From: Ignavibacteriota bacterium
GTDB taxonomy: Bacteria; Bacteroidota; Ignavibacteria; Ignavibacteriales; Ignavibacteriaceae
DNA: 64,000 bases
Assembly: GCA_013285425.1 (NCBI GenBank)
Contig: CP053447.1
Span: 502,001 to 566,000 of the forward strand
Direction of reading: 5' to 3'
The notes beneath the pieces are model-generated. The model saw nothing but the letters and a program-made list of their open reading frames with translations, ran no database searches and was not told the DNA's origin. How positions within the stretch are numbered: position 1 is the first letter of the stretch; each line of letters opens with the position of its first letter. Below are positions 26,503 to 36,085 of the stretch, in pieces. The position numbers and the translations under genes were made by a program.

Positions 26503-28536
26503 ATGAGCGATAACGAAAATAAATCAGGAAACAAATTACCAAAAGGCAGCCCAAACAAACCTGATGACAACTTTGATTGGTCGAAGGTAATTAGACTTGT
26601 GTTTGGCTGGGGAGCAGTTATTGTTGCTGCGGTAATTATTATGCAAGTCTTTAGAACTGGTGTGGATAATTTTACTGAAATCCCTTATGGTCAGTATGAA
26701 AAACTGCTTGAAAATCCCGAAAATATTACTTCTGCTAATATTACAAAATCTGATCCGAATGATTACACCTTAAAAGCAACTTTGAAAAAAGAAACTGATA
26801 TTACTATTAACGGTAAATCAGTTGGTATTAAGGCGTTTTCGGTTTATATACCCGAGCCATTGATTATTGAACAAGAAAAATTATGGAAAGAGAAAGGGAT
26901 ACATTACTCATTTAATAAAGAGTCAAATGAATGGGTAAATATACTTGTAGGATTCCTACCCTGGGTTCTTATTATTGCGATTTGGATTATAATAATGAGA
27001 AGAATGCAGGGACAAAGCGGTGGTTCGCGGGGTATCTTTTCCTTCGGAAAGAGCAAAGCAAAATTAATTACTCCTTCAAGCAAGCGGGTTACTTTTAAAG
27101 ATGTTGCAGGTGCGGATGAAGCAAAACTTGAATTGGAAGAAGTAATAGAATTCTTAAAAGAGCCTTCTAAATTTCAAAAACTTGGAGGTAAAATTCCGAG
27201 AGGTGTTTTATTATTGGGACCTCCCGGAACAGGTAAAACTCTTCTTGCACGTGCAGTTGCCGGTGAAGCAGGTGTTCCGTTTTTCTCAATATCAGGTGCA
27301 GATTTTGTGGAAATGTTTGTAGGTGTTGGTGCAAGTCGTGTCAGAGATTTATTTGAACAAGGAAAGAAAAATGCACCTTGTATAATTTTTATTGATGAAA
27401 TTGATGCAGTCGGAAGACATCGCGGTGCTGGACTTGGAGGCGGACACGATGAACGTGAACAAACATTAAATCAGTTACTTGTAGAAATGGATGGTTTTGA
27501 ACAGAATAGCGGTGTAATAATTATTGCGGCAACTAACAGACCTGATGTTCTTGATCCTGCTTTGTTAAGACCCGGAAGATTTGACAGACAGGTTGTTGTT
27601 GATAGACCCGATGTAAAAGGAAGGGAAGGAATTCTTAAAGTTCACACAAGAAATATTCCTCTTGCAGAAGGTGTTAATCTGGAAATACTTGCTAAAGGAA
27701 CTCCCGGATTATCAGGGGCAGATTTAGCTAATCTGGTTAATGAAGCTGCTTTACTTGGTGCGCGTAAGAATAAGAAAAAAGTTGATATGAGTGACTTTGA
27801 AGAAGCTAAAGACAAAGTAATGATGGGAATGGAAAGAAAAAGCCTTATCATATCCGAAAAAGAAAAAAGAACAACCGCTTACCATGAGATTGGGCATGTG
27901 CTTGTTGCAAGGATGATTCCGGAGGCTGATCCTGTTCATAAGGTAACAATTATTCCCCGCGGCAGGGCACTTGGCGTTACAAGTTATTTACCGATTGATG
28001 AAAAACATACTTACTCCAGAGAATATCTTGAAGCGATGATAACTTATGCGCTTGGTGGTCGTGCTGCTGAAAAACTTGTTTTTAATCATTACACAACCGG
28101 TGCCGGAAATGATATTGAAAAAGCAACTAACATTGCCAGAAAGATGGTGTGTGAGTGGGGAATGAGTGATAAACTTGGTCCTCTTGCCTACGGTGCAAAA
28201 GAAGAAGAAATATTTTTAGGAAGAGAAATTCAGAAGCATAGAGATTATAGCGAAAAAACAGCAATCGAAATTGATGAAGAGATAAGAAGTATAATAAACA
28301 ACGCCTTTGAAAGAGCAGTTAAAATATTAAGTGAAAATATGAATTTACTGCATAGTTTGTCAGAGGAATTATTAGAGCGCGAAATACTTGATGCAGAAGA
28401 GATTGACAGAATTATACGCGGGGAACATCTTCCGCCAGTACAAAAAGATAATAACAAGAATAGTGAGTCGGAACAGATTCCCGAACATGTTAAAAAATTA
28501 ATGGAACAAAGGAATAAACCTGATACCAATCCTTAA
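26503..28536 (+). CDS. ftsH: ATP-dependent membrane zinc protease FtsH
   Basis: A 677-aa AAA+ protease for quality control of membrane and regulatory proteins. Two transmembrane helices (about 28-48 and 148-165) flank a periplasmic domain. Walker A is GPPGTGKT (239-246), Walker B IIFIDEID, followed by the second region of homology [19 protein letters not shown]. The zinc site is HEIGH at 461-465. Length and order are normal. It is last of the tilS-hpt-ftsH set, and the next gene begins 2 bp after its stop. Confidence 0.96.
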   Translation: MSDNENKSGNKLPKGSPNKPDDNFDWSKVIRLVFGWGAVIVAAVIIMQVFRTGVDNFTEIPYGQYEKLLENPENITSANITKSDPNDYTLKATLKKETDITINGKSVGIKAFSVYIPEPLIIEQEKLWKEKGIHYSFNKESNEWVNILVGFLPWVLIIAIWIIIMRRMQGQSGGSRGIFSFGKSKAKLITPSSKRVTFKDVAGADEAKLELEEVIEFLKEPSKFQKLGGKIPRGVLLLGPPGTGKTLLARAVAGEAGVPFFSISGADFVEMFVGVGASRVRDLFEQGKKNAPCIIFIDEIDAVGRHRGAGLGGGHDEREQTLNQLLVEMDGFEQNSGVIIIAATNRPDVLDPALLRPGRFDRQVVVDRPDVKGREGILKVHTRNIPLAEGVNLEILAKGTPGLSGADLANLVNEAALLGARKNKKKVDMSDFEEAKDKVMMGMERKSLIISEKEKRTTAYHEIGHVLVARMIPEADPVHKVTIIPRGRALGVTSYLPIDEKHTYSREYLEAMITYALGGRAAEKLVFNHYTTGAGNDIEKATNIARKMVCEWGMSDKLGPLAYGAKEEEIFLGREIQKHRDYSEKTAIEIDEEIRSIINNAFERAVKILSENMNLLHSLSEELLEREILDAEEIDRIIRGEHLPPVQKDNNKNSESEQIPEHVKKLMEQRNKPDTNP

Positions 28537-28538
28537 AG

Positions 28539-29207
28539 ATGACTCACATTGATAACGGAACAATTCACTACAGAGATGAATTAGTAAGAAAATTAATTCA
28601 TCTCTTTTCTTTATCTATACCGGTTATTTACTATTTTATTCCGAAGCAAACCGCAGTAATTATTTTAGCATCATTAACAATATTAGCCTTAATTATTGAT
28701 GGCGGCAGATTCATATCCAAATCATTTGCAAAGTTATTTTATAAACTGTTTGGATTTCTTTTACGCCGTCATGAACTTGATAATGAAAAAAAGAATTTAA
28801 CCGGTGCAACTTATGTTTTGCTTTCAGCTTTGATATGCGTACTGATATTTCCGAAAGTAATATTTGTTACAGCTTTTACAATATTAATTATCAGTGATTC
28901 AATGGCTGCACTGATTGGCAGAAAGTATGGCAAAAGAAAATTTTTAAGAAAAAGTTTTGAGGGAACATTATCGTTTTTTATTAGTGCAAGTGTTGTAGTT
29001 TTTTTTACACCTAAAGTTGGTAATTTTCCGATGGAATATGTAATTGGTTTTGCTGCTGCATTTATTGGTGCTATTGTTGAAAACATTTCGTTTGGTTATG
29101 CTGATGATAATTTAACGATACCATTATCTACCGGTTTTACTATGTGGCTTTTATATTTAATAATTTTTCCCAATCTCGAATTGGTCTTACTAAATGTTCC
29201 GAGGTAA
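28539..29207 (+). CDS. SEC59/DGK1-like polyprenol or lipid kinase (CTP-dependent family)
   Basis: A 222-aa integral membrane protein with about six helices. The N-terminal RDELVRKLIHLFSL and the central LLRRHELDNEKKNLTGATY plus DSMAALIGRKYGKRK segments match the dolichol kinase / phosphatidate cytidylyltransferase superfamily as found in bacterial SEC59-like proteins. It probably phosphorylates a lipid alcohol such as a polyprenol or phytol-like alcohol, but the substrate is unknown. It follows ftsH by 2 bp and is probably co-transcribed. Confidence 0.78.
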   Translation: MTHIDNGTIHYRDELVRKLIHLFSLSIPVIYYFIPKQTAVIILASLTILALIIDGGRFISKSFAKLFYKLFGFLLRRHELDNEKKNLTGATYVLLSALICVLIFPKVIFVTAFTILIISDSMAALIGRKYGKRKFLRKSFEGTLSFFISASVVVFFTPKVGNFPMEYVIGFAAAFIGAIVENISFGYADDNLTIPLSTGFTMWLLYLIIFPNLELVLLNVPR

Positions 29208-29209
29208 TT

Positions 29210-30313
29210 ATGAAAAAGTATTTGATATTATTCTTTTTAACAGCTCAGTTATTTCTTTTTATATCTTGTGATTCAGTTCAGAAACCGGCAACAGGTTTTG
29301 AAGATGAAATTTATATTGTAGCAGATTCAACAGAGTATGAAGAATTAAAACTGGCTCTTCAATCTGTTTTTGAAGTTGAAATAAACACTCCTTTGCCTGA
29401 AAAGCTTTTTACTTTACATAGAATATCATCCAATCAGATTGATAAAGCTCAAAGGAAAAAAAATATTGTAATTGTTGCTCCGCTCAATTCCGGTTCTTAC
29501 ACATCGCAGTATATTAAATCAATTACTGATAAAGAAGTTCAGCAAAAACTTGAAACTGATAATGATTTTATTTTAAGTAAATATGATCTGTGGGCAAGAG
29601 GTCAGCTTGTTACAATTCTATCAGCTTCAAATATGCAGGAATTGGAATTCAAAATTCTAAGAAATAAAGACAATCTATTATTTGCTTATCAAAAAGAATC
29701 AGACAAAAGATTAAAGGAAAGTCTCTATTCTCCCAAGTACGAAAGAAAGGCAATTGAAGGATTACTTTTAAGAGATTATGGATGGATGGTCTATGTTCAG
29801 GCTGATTTTAAACTCGCAAAGAATGATAAAGAAGATAAGTTTGTATGGCTGCGAAGATCACCTGGCAGTGATATGGAAAGATGGATTTTTGTTCATTGGA
29901 TTGATAATGCTACTCCCGAATATCTGAATGCAGATTCAATTAAATCTATTCGTAACAGATTAACTGAAAAATTTTATCAAACCGCCGACGACTCTGCCTA
30001 TGTAGTAATTGCTGATAGTTTTTATACTACAAGTGAAGTTAATTTTAATAACAGATATGCATTATATACACAAGGATTATGGGAACTGAATATAAAAGGT
30101 ATGGGCGGTCCTTTTATTAATTATACTTTTTATGACGAAAAAAGCAGAAGACTTTATATGCTTGATGGTTCTATCTATGCACCAAAATATTATAAGAGAA
30201 ATCTTATTCAGCAGACTGATGTAATTCTTCAATCATTTCTTACCAGGGATGAAATATCAAAAGAAAGAGCTGATGATCTGATAGATGATATTGATGAATC
30301 TATCAAGTATTAG
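29210..30313 (+). CDS. DUF4837 family lipoprotein
   Basis: A 367-aa protein beginning 2 bp after the kinase stop, at ATG 29210. The signal peptide ends in a lipobox (LFISCDS, Cys at about 20), so it is a lipoprotein. The rest matches the Bacteroidota family DUF4837: EIYIVADSTEYEELK near the N-terminus, RDYGWMVYVQADFKLA and FVWLRRSPGSDMERWIFVHW in the middle, and a C-terminal GGPFINYTFYDEKS. No function is known for the family. An earlier frame start at 29144 lies inside the upstream gene and is unlikely. Confidence 0.85.
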   Translation: MKKYLILFFLTAQLFLFISCDSVQKPATGFEDEIYIVADSTEYEELKLALQSVFEVEINTPLPEKLFTLHRISSNQIDKAQRKKNIVIVAPLNSGSYTSQYIKSITDKEVQQKLETDNDFILSKYDLWARGQLVTILSASNMQELEFKILRNKDNLLFAYQKESDKRLKESLYSPKYERKAIEGLLLRDYGWMVYVQADFKLAKNDKEDKFVWLRRSPGSDMERWIFVHWIDNATPEYLNADSIKSIRNRLTEKFYQTADDSAYVVIADSFYTTSEVNFNNRYALYTQGLWELNIKGMGGPFINYTFYDEKSRRLYMLDGSIYAPKYYKRNLIQQTDVILQSFLTRDEISKERADDLIDDIDESIKY

Positions 30314-30373
30314 AAAATATAATGTTAATTCAGTAATTCCGGAATTTCTTTAATAGAACTATAAAGGAACTGT

Positions 30374-32242
30374 TTACTTCTCTGATTTTTCTATTAAGAC
30401 CGATAATTGCGGTGGAATAATAATATCAGGAAAATCATCTTTAATTTTCTTTACATAAATTTCTGCACGATCAGTTTTCTGATGCTGCAATTCATACAAA
30501 GCTCTTCGGATAAGCATCGAAGAAACAAATCCCTTTAAGGCTGTTTGATATTTATCATCTGCATTTTTAAATCTTATCTTGTAATCCGGCAGGGGTGCTT
30601 CCACATATTCATTGCTGTCAACTACTTTAAATAAAAACAGATGCGGTACTAATGTATATCCGTCAGGTAATTGAAATTCGCCTCTTTTCATTTCGCCGTC
30701 AACAAGCTCGGATGCTATAAAGTAATCATGTTTTTTTATATTAGTTGAAACAAGTCCGGTCATAATTTTTCTAAATAAGCTTTCCAGAAGATTAGCATTA
30801 AAATTCTGTTCACGCTCAAATGGCTTTAATGCATCAAGAAATTGTTCAATATCCTTGCTAACTCCGCTAAGCAGTCCGGGATAATTGGTGTTTAGCTGTT
30901 TATAATACCACGAACGCCTTAACAACTCTTTATCAATTACTATTACATCGTCTCTGAATTTTTCTACGATTTGAAAATAATAAGAAGCTGAAATAAAGTA
31001 ATCCCACTGATAACTAAAGATAATTGAATTGTTCGGAACACTGTTTAACAAATTTTTGGTATAATCTTCATAAGTATAGCTATCGCTTTGATCTACTGAA
31101 TCAAAGTTAGAATATGTTTGAAAGGAAAGAATAAGAACTAATACGATAACTGATATATGCAGATTGATTTTTTTATCTGCTGCAAATAAAAGAAAATAAG
31201 CAGTTCCAAATACAGCAAAAAATGCCAATGAGATATAAGAAAGTAAAAAGTATGAGTCTATATCATTTATATCGTAATTTATAGAAAACAAAACAGTTGT
31301 AAGAAAAATTACAATGTTAAATACAAAAAACTTTCTCGCTTTTATAAATGATATAATCAAACCGGAGAGAATAATTAAAAGTGTAATAGAATACTCATTC
31401 GTCAGATTATTGATAAAATATTTAAACTGTTTTGATGCGGCTTCAGTTGATGAGAAAAGCCAAACCTGATACTGCCTGCCGGAAATGTGTCTGATTATTC
31501 GCTCCCAGTCGATTGGATTACCCCAATTAAGTAAAGGGTTTTGTGAGGCTCTGATCGGTAAATATAAATAAATCAAAATTAGAACAGGGAAAAAAAGCAG
31601 CAGCATAAATCCGATTTGTTTTAAACTTCTTGCAGTTAATTTATTCTGTAAAAAGTATAAAAATGCAGCGGCAGGTATTATCCACAATGTTGTCATGTGA
31701 TTTGTAAAACCAAACGCCAATGCAGCAGCAAAAATCATCCAGAATTTATCAATCACCTTTTCTTGTTTTGTAAACAGGAATGCTTTTAGTAATGTTAAAA
31801 TTATAATTGATATTAATAGCAGATGCAGACTGTAAACTTCAACCGAAGTGCTTTGAAACCAGAATGTTTTGCTGAATGCAAGAAATAATCCACCTATGAT
31901 AGAAGATATAATTTTTACCGGTTCCGAAAACTGAAATACAGATACATTTGGTTTCTCAATTTCCTTTTTACCTTTACTTTTTTTACTTGTTTTTTCTTTC
32001 CTTGCTTTAAAAAACTGAAAATGACTGATATTATCTAAAACAAGTTTGGCTGAACAGGTAAAAATAGCTATGCTTATTGAGCAATAAATTGCAGCCAGAA
32101 GATTCATTTGAAAAATTTTAGCAAATGGTAATGGCAGTAATGAAAATAAATATCCAAGCAATGTGAATAGAGGATAACCAGTCGGGTGTGCAATTCCAAG
32201 TGTTATCTGAACTGCTGCAAGCTCACCGGGATCAATTTCCAT
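30374..32242 (-). CDS. DUF2723 polytopic membrane protein (PMT/glycosyltransferase-C-like), likely 5'-frameshifted
   Basis: A 622-aa membrane protein with about 10-12 helices. The start of the open frame, EIDPGELAAVQITLGIAHPTGYPLF, is the hallmark of DUF2723, related to protein O-mannosyltransferases and other GT-C enzymes; the Asp-Gly-Glu is the expected catalytic loop after the first helix. Here the first helix is missing from the open frame: the ATG at 32242 falls just before the motif. The helix is encoded upstream in the same frame without a start codon (see 32243-32327). The C-terminal 200 residues are a soluble domain. It follows glnE by 3 bp. Confidence 0.82.
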   Translation of the reverse strand: MEIDPGELAAVQITLGIAHPTGYPLFTLLGYLFSLLPLPFAKIFQMNLLAAIYCSISIAIFTCSAKLVLDNISHFQFFKARKEKTSKKSKGKKEIEKPNVSVFQFSEPVKIISSIIGGLFLAFSKTFWFQSTSVEVYSLHLLLISIIILTLLKAFLFTKQEKVIDKFWMIFAAALAFGFTNHMTTLWIIPAAAFLYFLQNKLTARSLKQIGFMLLLFFPVLILIYLYLPIRASQNPLLNWGNPIDWERIIRHISGRQYQVWLFSSTEAASKQFKYFINNLTNEYSITLLIILSGLIISFIKARKFFVFNIVIFLTTVLFSINYDINDIDSYFLLSYISLAFFAVFGTAYFLLFAADKKINLHISVIVLVLILSFQTYSNFDSVDQSDSYTYEDYTKNLLNSVPNNSIIFSYQWDYFISASYYFQIVEKFRDDVIVIDKELLRRSWYYKQLNTNYPGLLSGVSKDIEQFLDALKPFEREQNFNANLLESLFRKIMTGLVSTNIKKHDYFIASELVDGEMKRGEFQLPDGYTLVPHLFLFKVVDSNEYVEAPLPDYKIRFKNADDKYQTALKGFVSSMLIRRALYELQHQKTDRAEIYVKKIKDDFPDIIIPPQLSVLIEKSEK

Positions 32243-32327
32243 TACTGAGGGTGCAATTGTGTTTAAGTAAATTATAAAAGCAATTAAGCCTGTTAATATG
32301 TAATAGTATTTTTTGAAGATACTTCAT
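32243..32327 (-). other. Frameshifted 5' end of the DUF2723 gene
   Basis: An ATG at 32327, 3 bp after the glnE stop, begins MKYLQK and then reaches a run of six A (T run at 32309-32314 on the plus strand). In the next frame the sequence reads YYYILTGLIAFIIYLNTIA then PSVMEIDPGE, the missing first helix and loop of DUF2723 proteins, joined without a stop to the open frame below. Removing one A restores a continuous gene of about 651 codons. This may be an error in a homopolymer, a real mutation or slippage. Confidence 0.75.
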
Positions 32328-32330
32328 AAT

Positions 32331-35096
32331 TTATTTGTTAAGTAATAATTGAAAAAAATTTTTATTTGAATGAACTACTTCATTTAACATATCTGTAAAG
32401 TTTTCAGTTGTCCTGAATCCCAAAGAATATGACAATTTTTTTAGTTTTACTTTATCAGAAGGAATCCTTGATGATTTGGTATTAAAAATATTCTGATTAA
32501 AAATTTCTGTCTGCTTAAGAAAACTAAAATTTCTTTTTAACTTAACTAACATCTCTGTTTTACCAACACTATTATCATAATTATCCGGGAACATCGCTTC
32601 AGGGTTGGTTAAATTTAAATAGCCCAAAACAAAATCAACATCATATAATCCGCCGGTGCTTTTTTTGATATCAAATAAATTATCACTTAACGGCAGAAGT
32701 TTTTTTCTCATCTCTAATAATTCGGATTTTATATAATCAGTATCTCTTGTTTTGACTGCCTTAATATAAAATGATAAGAAATTATCGAAAAGTTCTTTAC
32801 TGCCGTAAAGAAATCTGCATTTAGTAAATGAAAGAAGTTCCCATACTCTTGCACGCGATAAAAAGTATTTGCTGTATTCATTAATATCCCAGACAAGCTG
32901 ACTGCTTTTTCCTTCAGGTCTTAATCTGCAATCAATATCAAGTCCCTGAAGATTGTTTCTTATAATCCCAAACAGCTTCTGAAAATCACTTTGAACAGAA
33001 GAAAATTTATTAATATCACTTACAATAAATACTAAATCAATATCTGAAGCAAACGACATCTGCTCATTCCCAAAACTTCCCATTGCAAGAACAAAAAAGT
33101 TTTCTTTCCAGATTTTATCAGCACAATTATTGTTTATTATCAATGATATTCTGTTTGTCAGATAATCCGAATAAAGCTTCAGAAATATTTCAGTCCTTAA
33201 AAGTGATGCTGTTAACTGAACAGAGCTTCTGAAAAGGAATTGCTTTAGAGTCAATGAAGAAATATCGGTTTGCTGTAATGGAATTAAACTATCGCGCGAA
33301 AGAAATTCATCTCTTAAAAGCTTATCTTCAGCAAAAAGATCAATAGCTTTTTGAGAACGATCGCAAAGCAGAAGTGTAAGATTAAAGAATTTGTCATCCT
33401 GAAATTCTTCGTACCATATTTGCGGAAATTTGGCTGACTTTATAATTCTTACCAGATTTTCCAGCACAAGATCCGGCTGAATTGAATTAGTAAGATAGCC
33501 GGTTAAACCTGGTTCAATCTTTTCAAAAGATAAAATTGTTCTTGAATCAAATAACTTTTTTTCTAACAATCCTTTTCCGGTTCTTAAATATTCAAAATTA
33601 TTACCAGCACGTTTTTTATCATTAAAATCAATTGCTTCAAAATTATTTTTAATTTCAATTATCTCGCTTTGAGCAAAGATGCTTTGATAAATTGAATTGA
33701 CTTTTTCCTTGGAATCAGAAATCATTTTTTTGAATTCACTTAGATTTTTACAACCGATAAAATGTGCAAGTTTCTCCGCCGTATCACCGGAATCAGGAAT
33801 GTCGTGTGTTTGCTGATCATTCATTAATTGCATATAGTGTTCTGCTCTGCGATAAAGAATATATGCATCAGCAAAAACTTTTGATTCGTAATCAGATAAA
33901 ATATTTTTATTATTTAAGAGTTTTATTGCATTTAATGTATTACCGGTTTTTAATGAATTATCTTTTCCTCCGTTAAGAAGCTGCAGAGCCTGAACTGAAA
34001 ATTCAATATCCCGTAATCCTCCCTGAGAAAGTTTAATATTTGTATCAGTTTTATTTTTTCTTTCGATACTTAACTTAAGTTTTTTAATCTGCTCAATAGG
34101 CGAGATATTAAAACTGATTGGATATATGAACTTTGAAAGATAATTGAAAAATTTATTATAAAGGATTTTACTGCCGTAAAGATAACTGGCTTTTATCAGC
34201 ATCTGTCTTTCCCAATCTTCACCGCGCATTTCATAATACTTTAAATATTCAAGATAGCTGCCGCATAATGGAGCATTACGTCCATCAGGTCTTAAGCGAA
34301 AATCAACACGATACAGAAATCCTGAACTTGTTTTTGCACCTGCTGTATTAATAAATAAATGTATTGTTTCAGTTAAGAGCTGGCTGAAATATTTCTTTTT
34401 GCCGATTAAAGAATTTTTATCATAGAATGCTACAAGATCAATATCTGAGCTATAGTTTAATTCATTACCTCCAAGCTTACCCAATGAAAAAACAACAAAT
34501 CTGTTTTTAACATTTGTTAAATTATTTTTTAGTAAGATTTCAGAATAACAGAGTTCGAATAATTTAGAAGAAATTACCTCAGCTAATTCTGAGAGTTGTC
34601 TGGTTGTTTCAGAAACATCCTGATTAAAAAAAATATCCCTTAATCCAATCCTTAAAATCTCTTTTCTTTTAAAGTTTCTTAATGTATTTACTTTGGATTC
34701 AAATGATTTATATGTTGATAATAATTTATCCAGATTTTCATTAAAAGATTTATTGTCAGATTTTAGCTTTAAGACAGAAGGATTGATAATCCAGTGAAAA
34801 TATTCAGGATTTCGGACCAGAATATCAGTCAGGTAATTGCTGTTAGTCGAAACTGATACTAATATTTCAAAATGATGAGTGTATTTAAGACATTCATTTA
34901 TAAAAAAAACGAAATCAAATTGACTTGAAATAATACGGAGTAAATTAGATTCCGATGACCTTGTGAAATACTGTTTTGCAATTTCATTTTCAATTGCCGA
35001 TAAAAAATCCTCAAGCGTTTTTTGAGAAACTCTTCCGGCAGTTTTATCAATTATTTTTCTTATAAAATCTTCGGAAAGATTTCTGAGTCTTAACAT
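32331..35096 (-). CDS. glnE: Glutamine synthetase adenylyltransferase / deadenylase
   Basis: A 921-aa bifunctional enzyme that attaches and removes AMP on glutamine synthetase in response to PII and nitrogen status. Two nucleotidyltransferase domains are seen: the N-terminal one has GKLGGNELNYSSDIDLV near residue 205 and RLRPDGRNAPL, and the C-terminal one has GSFGNEQMSFASDIDLV near 675 and RLRPEGKSSQL. Length is close to E. coli GlnE (946 aa). I start at ATG 35096; the open frame extends to 35225 but overlaps the divergent beta-lactamase. The PII gene glnB is 4 kb away on the other strand. Confidence 0.9.
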   Translation of the reverse strand: MLRLRNLSEDFIRKIIDKTAGRVSQKTLEDFLSAIENEIAKQYFTRSSESNLLRIISSQFDFVFFINECLKYTHHFEILVSVSTNSNYLTDILVRNPEYFHWIINPSVLKLKSDNKSFNENLDKLLSTYKSFESKVNTLRNFKRKEILRIGLRDIFFNQDVSETTRQLSELAEVISSKLFELCYSEILLKNNLTNVKNRFVVFSLGKLGGNELNYSSDIDLVAFYDKNSLIGKKKYFSQLLTETIHLFINTAGAKTSSGFLYRVDFRLRPDGRNAPLCGSYLEYLKYYEMRGEDWERQMLIKASYLYGSKILYNKFFNYLSKFIYPISFNISPIEQIKKLKLSIERKNKTDTNIKLSQGGLRDIEFSVQALQLLNGGKDNSLKTGNTLNAIKLLNNKNILSDYESKVFADAYILYRRAEHYMQLMNDQQTHDIPDSGDTAEKLAHFIGCKNLSEFKKMISDSKEKVNSIYQSIFAQSEIIEIKNNFEAIDFNDKKRAGNNFEYLRTGKGLLEKKLFDSRTILSFEKIEPGLTGYLTNSIQPDLVLENLVRIIKSAKFPQIWYEEFQDDKFFNLTLLLCDRSQKAIDLFAEDKLLRDEFLSRDSLIPLQQTDISSLTLKQFLFRSSVQLTASLLRTEIFLKLYSDYLTNRISLIINNNCADKIWKENFFVLAMGSFGNEQMSFASDIDLVFIVSDINKFSSVQSDFQKLFGIIRNNLQGLDIDCRLRPEGKSSQLVWDINEYSKYFLSRARVWELLSFTKCRFLYGSKELFDNFLSFYIKAVKTRDTDYIKSELLEMRKKLLPLSDNLFDIKKSTGGLYDVDFVLGYLNLTNPEAMFPDNYDNSVGKTEMLVKLKRNFSFLKQTEIFNQNIFNTKSSRIPSDKVKLKKLSYSLGFRTTENFTDMLNEVVHSNKNFFQLLLNK

Positions 35097-35181
35097 TGAA
35101 ATTTTGTTTTTTTTCAAATGGAATCTAATATTAAACAGCAAATATTTAAAAGTATTTATCAACATTAAAAGAGTTATAAAA

Positions 35182-35967
35182 ATGAAATCCTTTCTGATAT
35201 TCATCATCTTAATGCATCTGACCATATTTCCGCAAAAAGCAGCGGAACGTGAGGAATTAAAAAAATTTTTCGATGAATATGGACACGACGGTTGTTTTGT
35301 TCTTTATGATTTGAATAAAGATGAATATATCAAATACAATTCTAAAAGATGTAAAGAACAGTTTACTCCGGCTTCAACATTTAAAATATTCAACTCATTA
35401 GTAGGATTAGAAACCGGTGCAGTTAAAGATGAAAATGAAATCATTAAATGGGATAGCGTTAAAAGATCGTATGAAAGCTGGAATCAGGATTTAGATTTGA
35501 AAAGAGCATTTAAATATTCTGCGGTTTGGTTTTATCAGGAATTAGCAAGAAGAATTGGATATGATAGAATGAAATATTATGTAACAGAAAATCATTACGG
35601 TAACGAAGATATTGATGGAGGAATTGATAAATTCTGGCTTCAAGGTGATATAAAAATTTCACCTGATGAGCAGATAAAGTTCTTAAAAAAGTTATATTTA
35701 AATGAGGTCAAATTCTCTCAAAGAACTATTGATATTGTTAAAAGAATTATGATATATGACCAAAATGAAAATTATATTTTAAGAGCCAAGACCGGATGGG
35801 CAATAAGAGTAGAAGATCAGGTTGGATGGTTTGTCGGCTATGTTGAAACTCACAATAACACTCATTTTTTTGCTGCTAACGTAAAATCTGACGAACCTGA
35901 AGATGGCTTTATTTCAAGGATAAATATCACCTATAATATTTTAAGATTTTTGAATATTATTAAGTGA
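35182..35967 (+). CDS. Class D (OXA-type) beta-lactamase
   Basis: A 261-aa exported serine beta-lactamase with a signal peptide of about 18 residues. All class D motifs are present: S65-T-F-K68 (nucleophile and carboxylatable Lys), S113-A-V115, Y139-G-N141, W152-x-x-G155 and K203-T-G with W206. This completeness indicates a beta-lactamase rather than a BlaR/MecR sensor domain, which would be attached to a membrane N-terminus. The BlaR-like transducer is absent, and no regulator is adjacent. The composition matches its neighbours, so it looks like a resident chromosomal gene. Start ATG 35182; the divergent glnE starts 85 bp away. Confidence 0.9.
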   Translation: MKSFLIFIILMHLTIFPQKAAEREELKKFFDEYGHDGCFVLYDLNKDEYIKYNSKRCKEQFTPASTFKIFNSLVGLETGAVKDENEIIKWDSVKRSYESWNQDLDLKRAFKYSAVWFYQELARRIGYDRMKYYVTENHYGNEDIDGGIDKFWLQGDIKISPDEQIKFLKKLYLNEVKFSQRTIDIVKRIMIYDQNENYILRAKTGWAIRVEDQVGWFVGYVETHNNTHFFAANVKSDEPEDGFISRINITYNILRFLNIIK

Positions 35968-36020
35968 TAAATATTGCAATACTTATTTGTACGGCGATAG
36001 TTAGTCCAATAATTCTTAAA

Positions 36021-36051
36021 TTGCATATCATAATAGCTATTTTTAATTTTT
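36021..36051 (+). promoter_or_regulatory. Bacteroidota-type promoter of secA
   Basis: TTG at 36021-36023, 20-nt spacer, TAATTTTT at 36044-36051 (consensus TAnnTTTG, last base differs), giving a leader of about 28 nt before the secA ATG at 36086. Confidence 0.5.
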
Positions 36052-36085
36052 CAATAGTAATTACGAATGGAGAAATTTACGCGCA

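Noticed and set aside
30335..30346. Palindrome AATTCCGGAATT between convergent genes
   Set aside because: Only a 6-bp half-arm with no loop, no T-tract and no repeat nearby; within chance for this length of sequence.
35097..35225. N-terminal extension of glnE to 35225
   Set aside because: It would overlap the divergent beta-lactamase start and signal peptide and adds a hydrophobic stretch foreign to GlnE.
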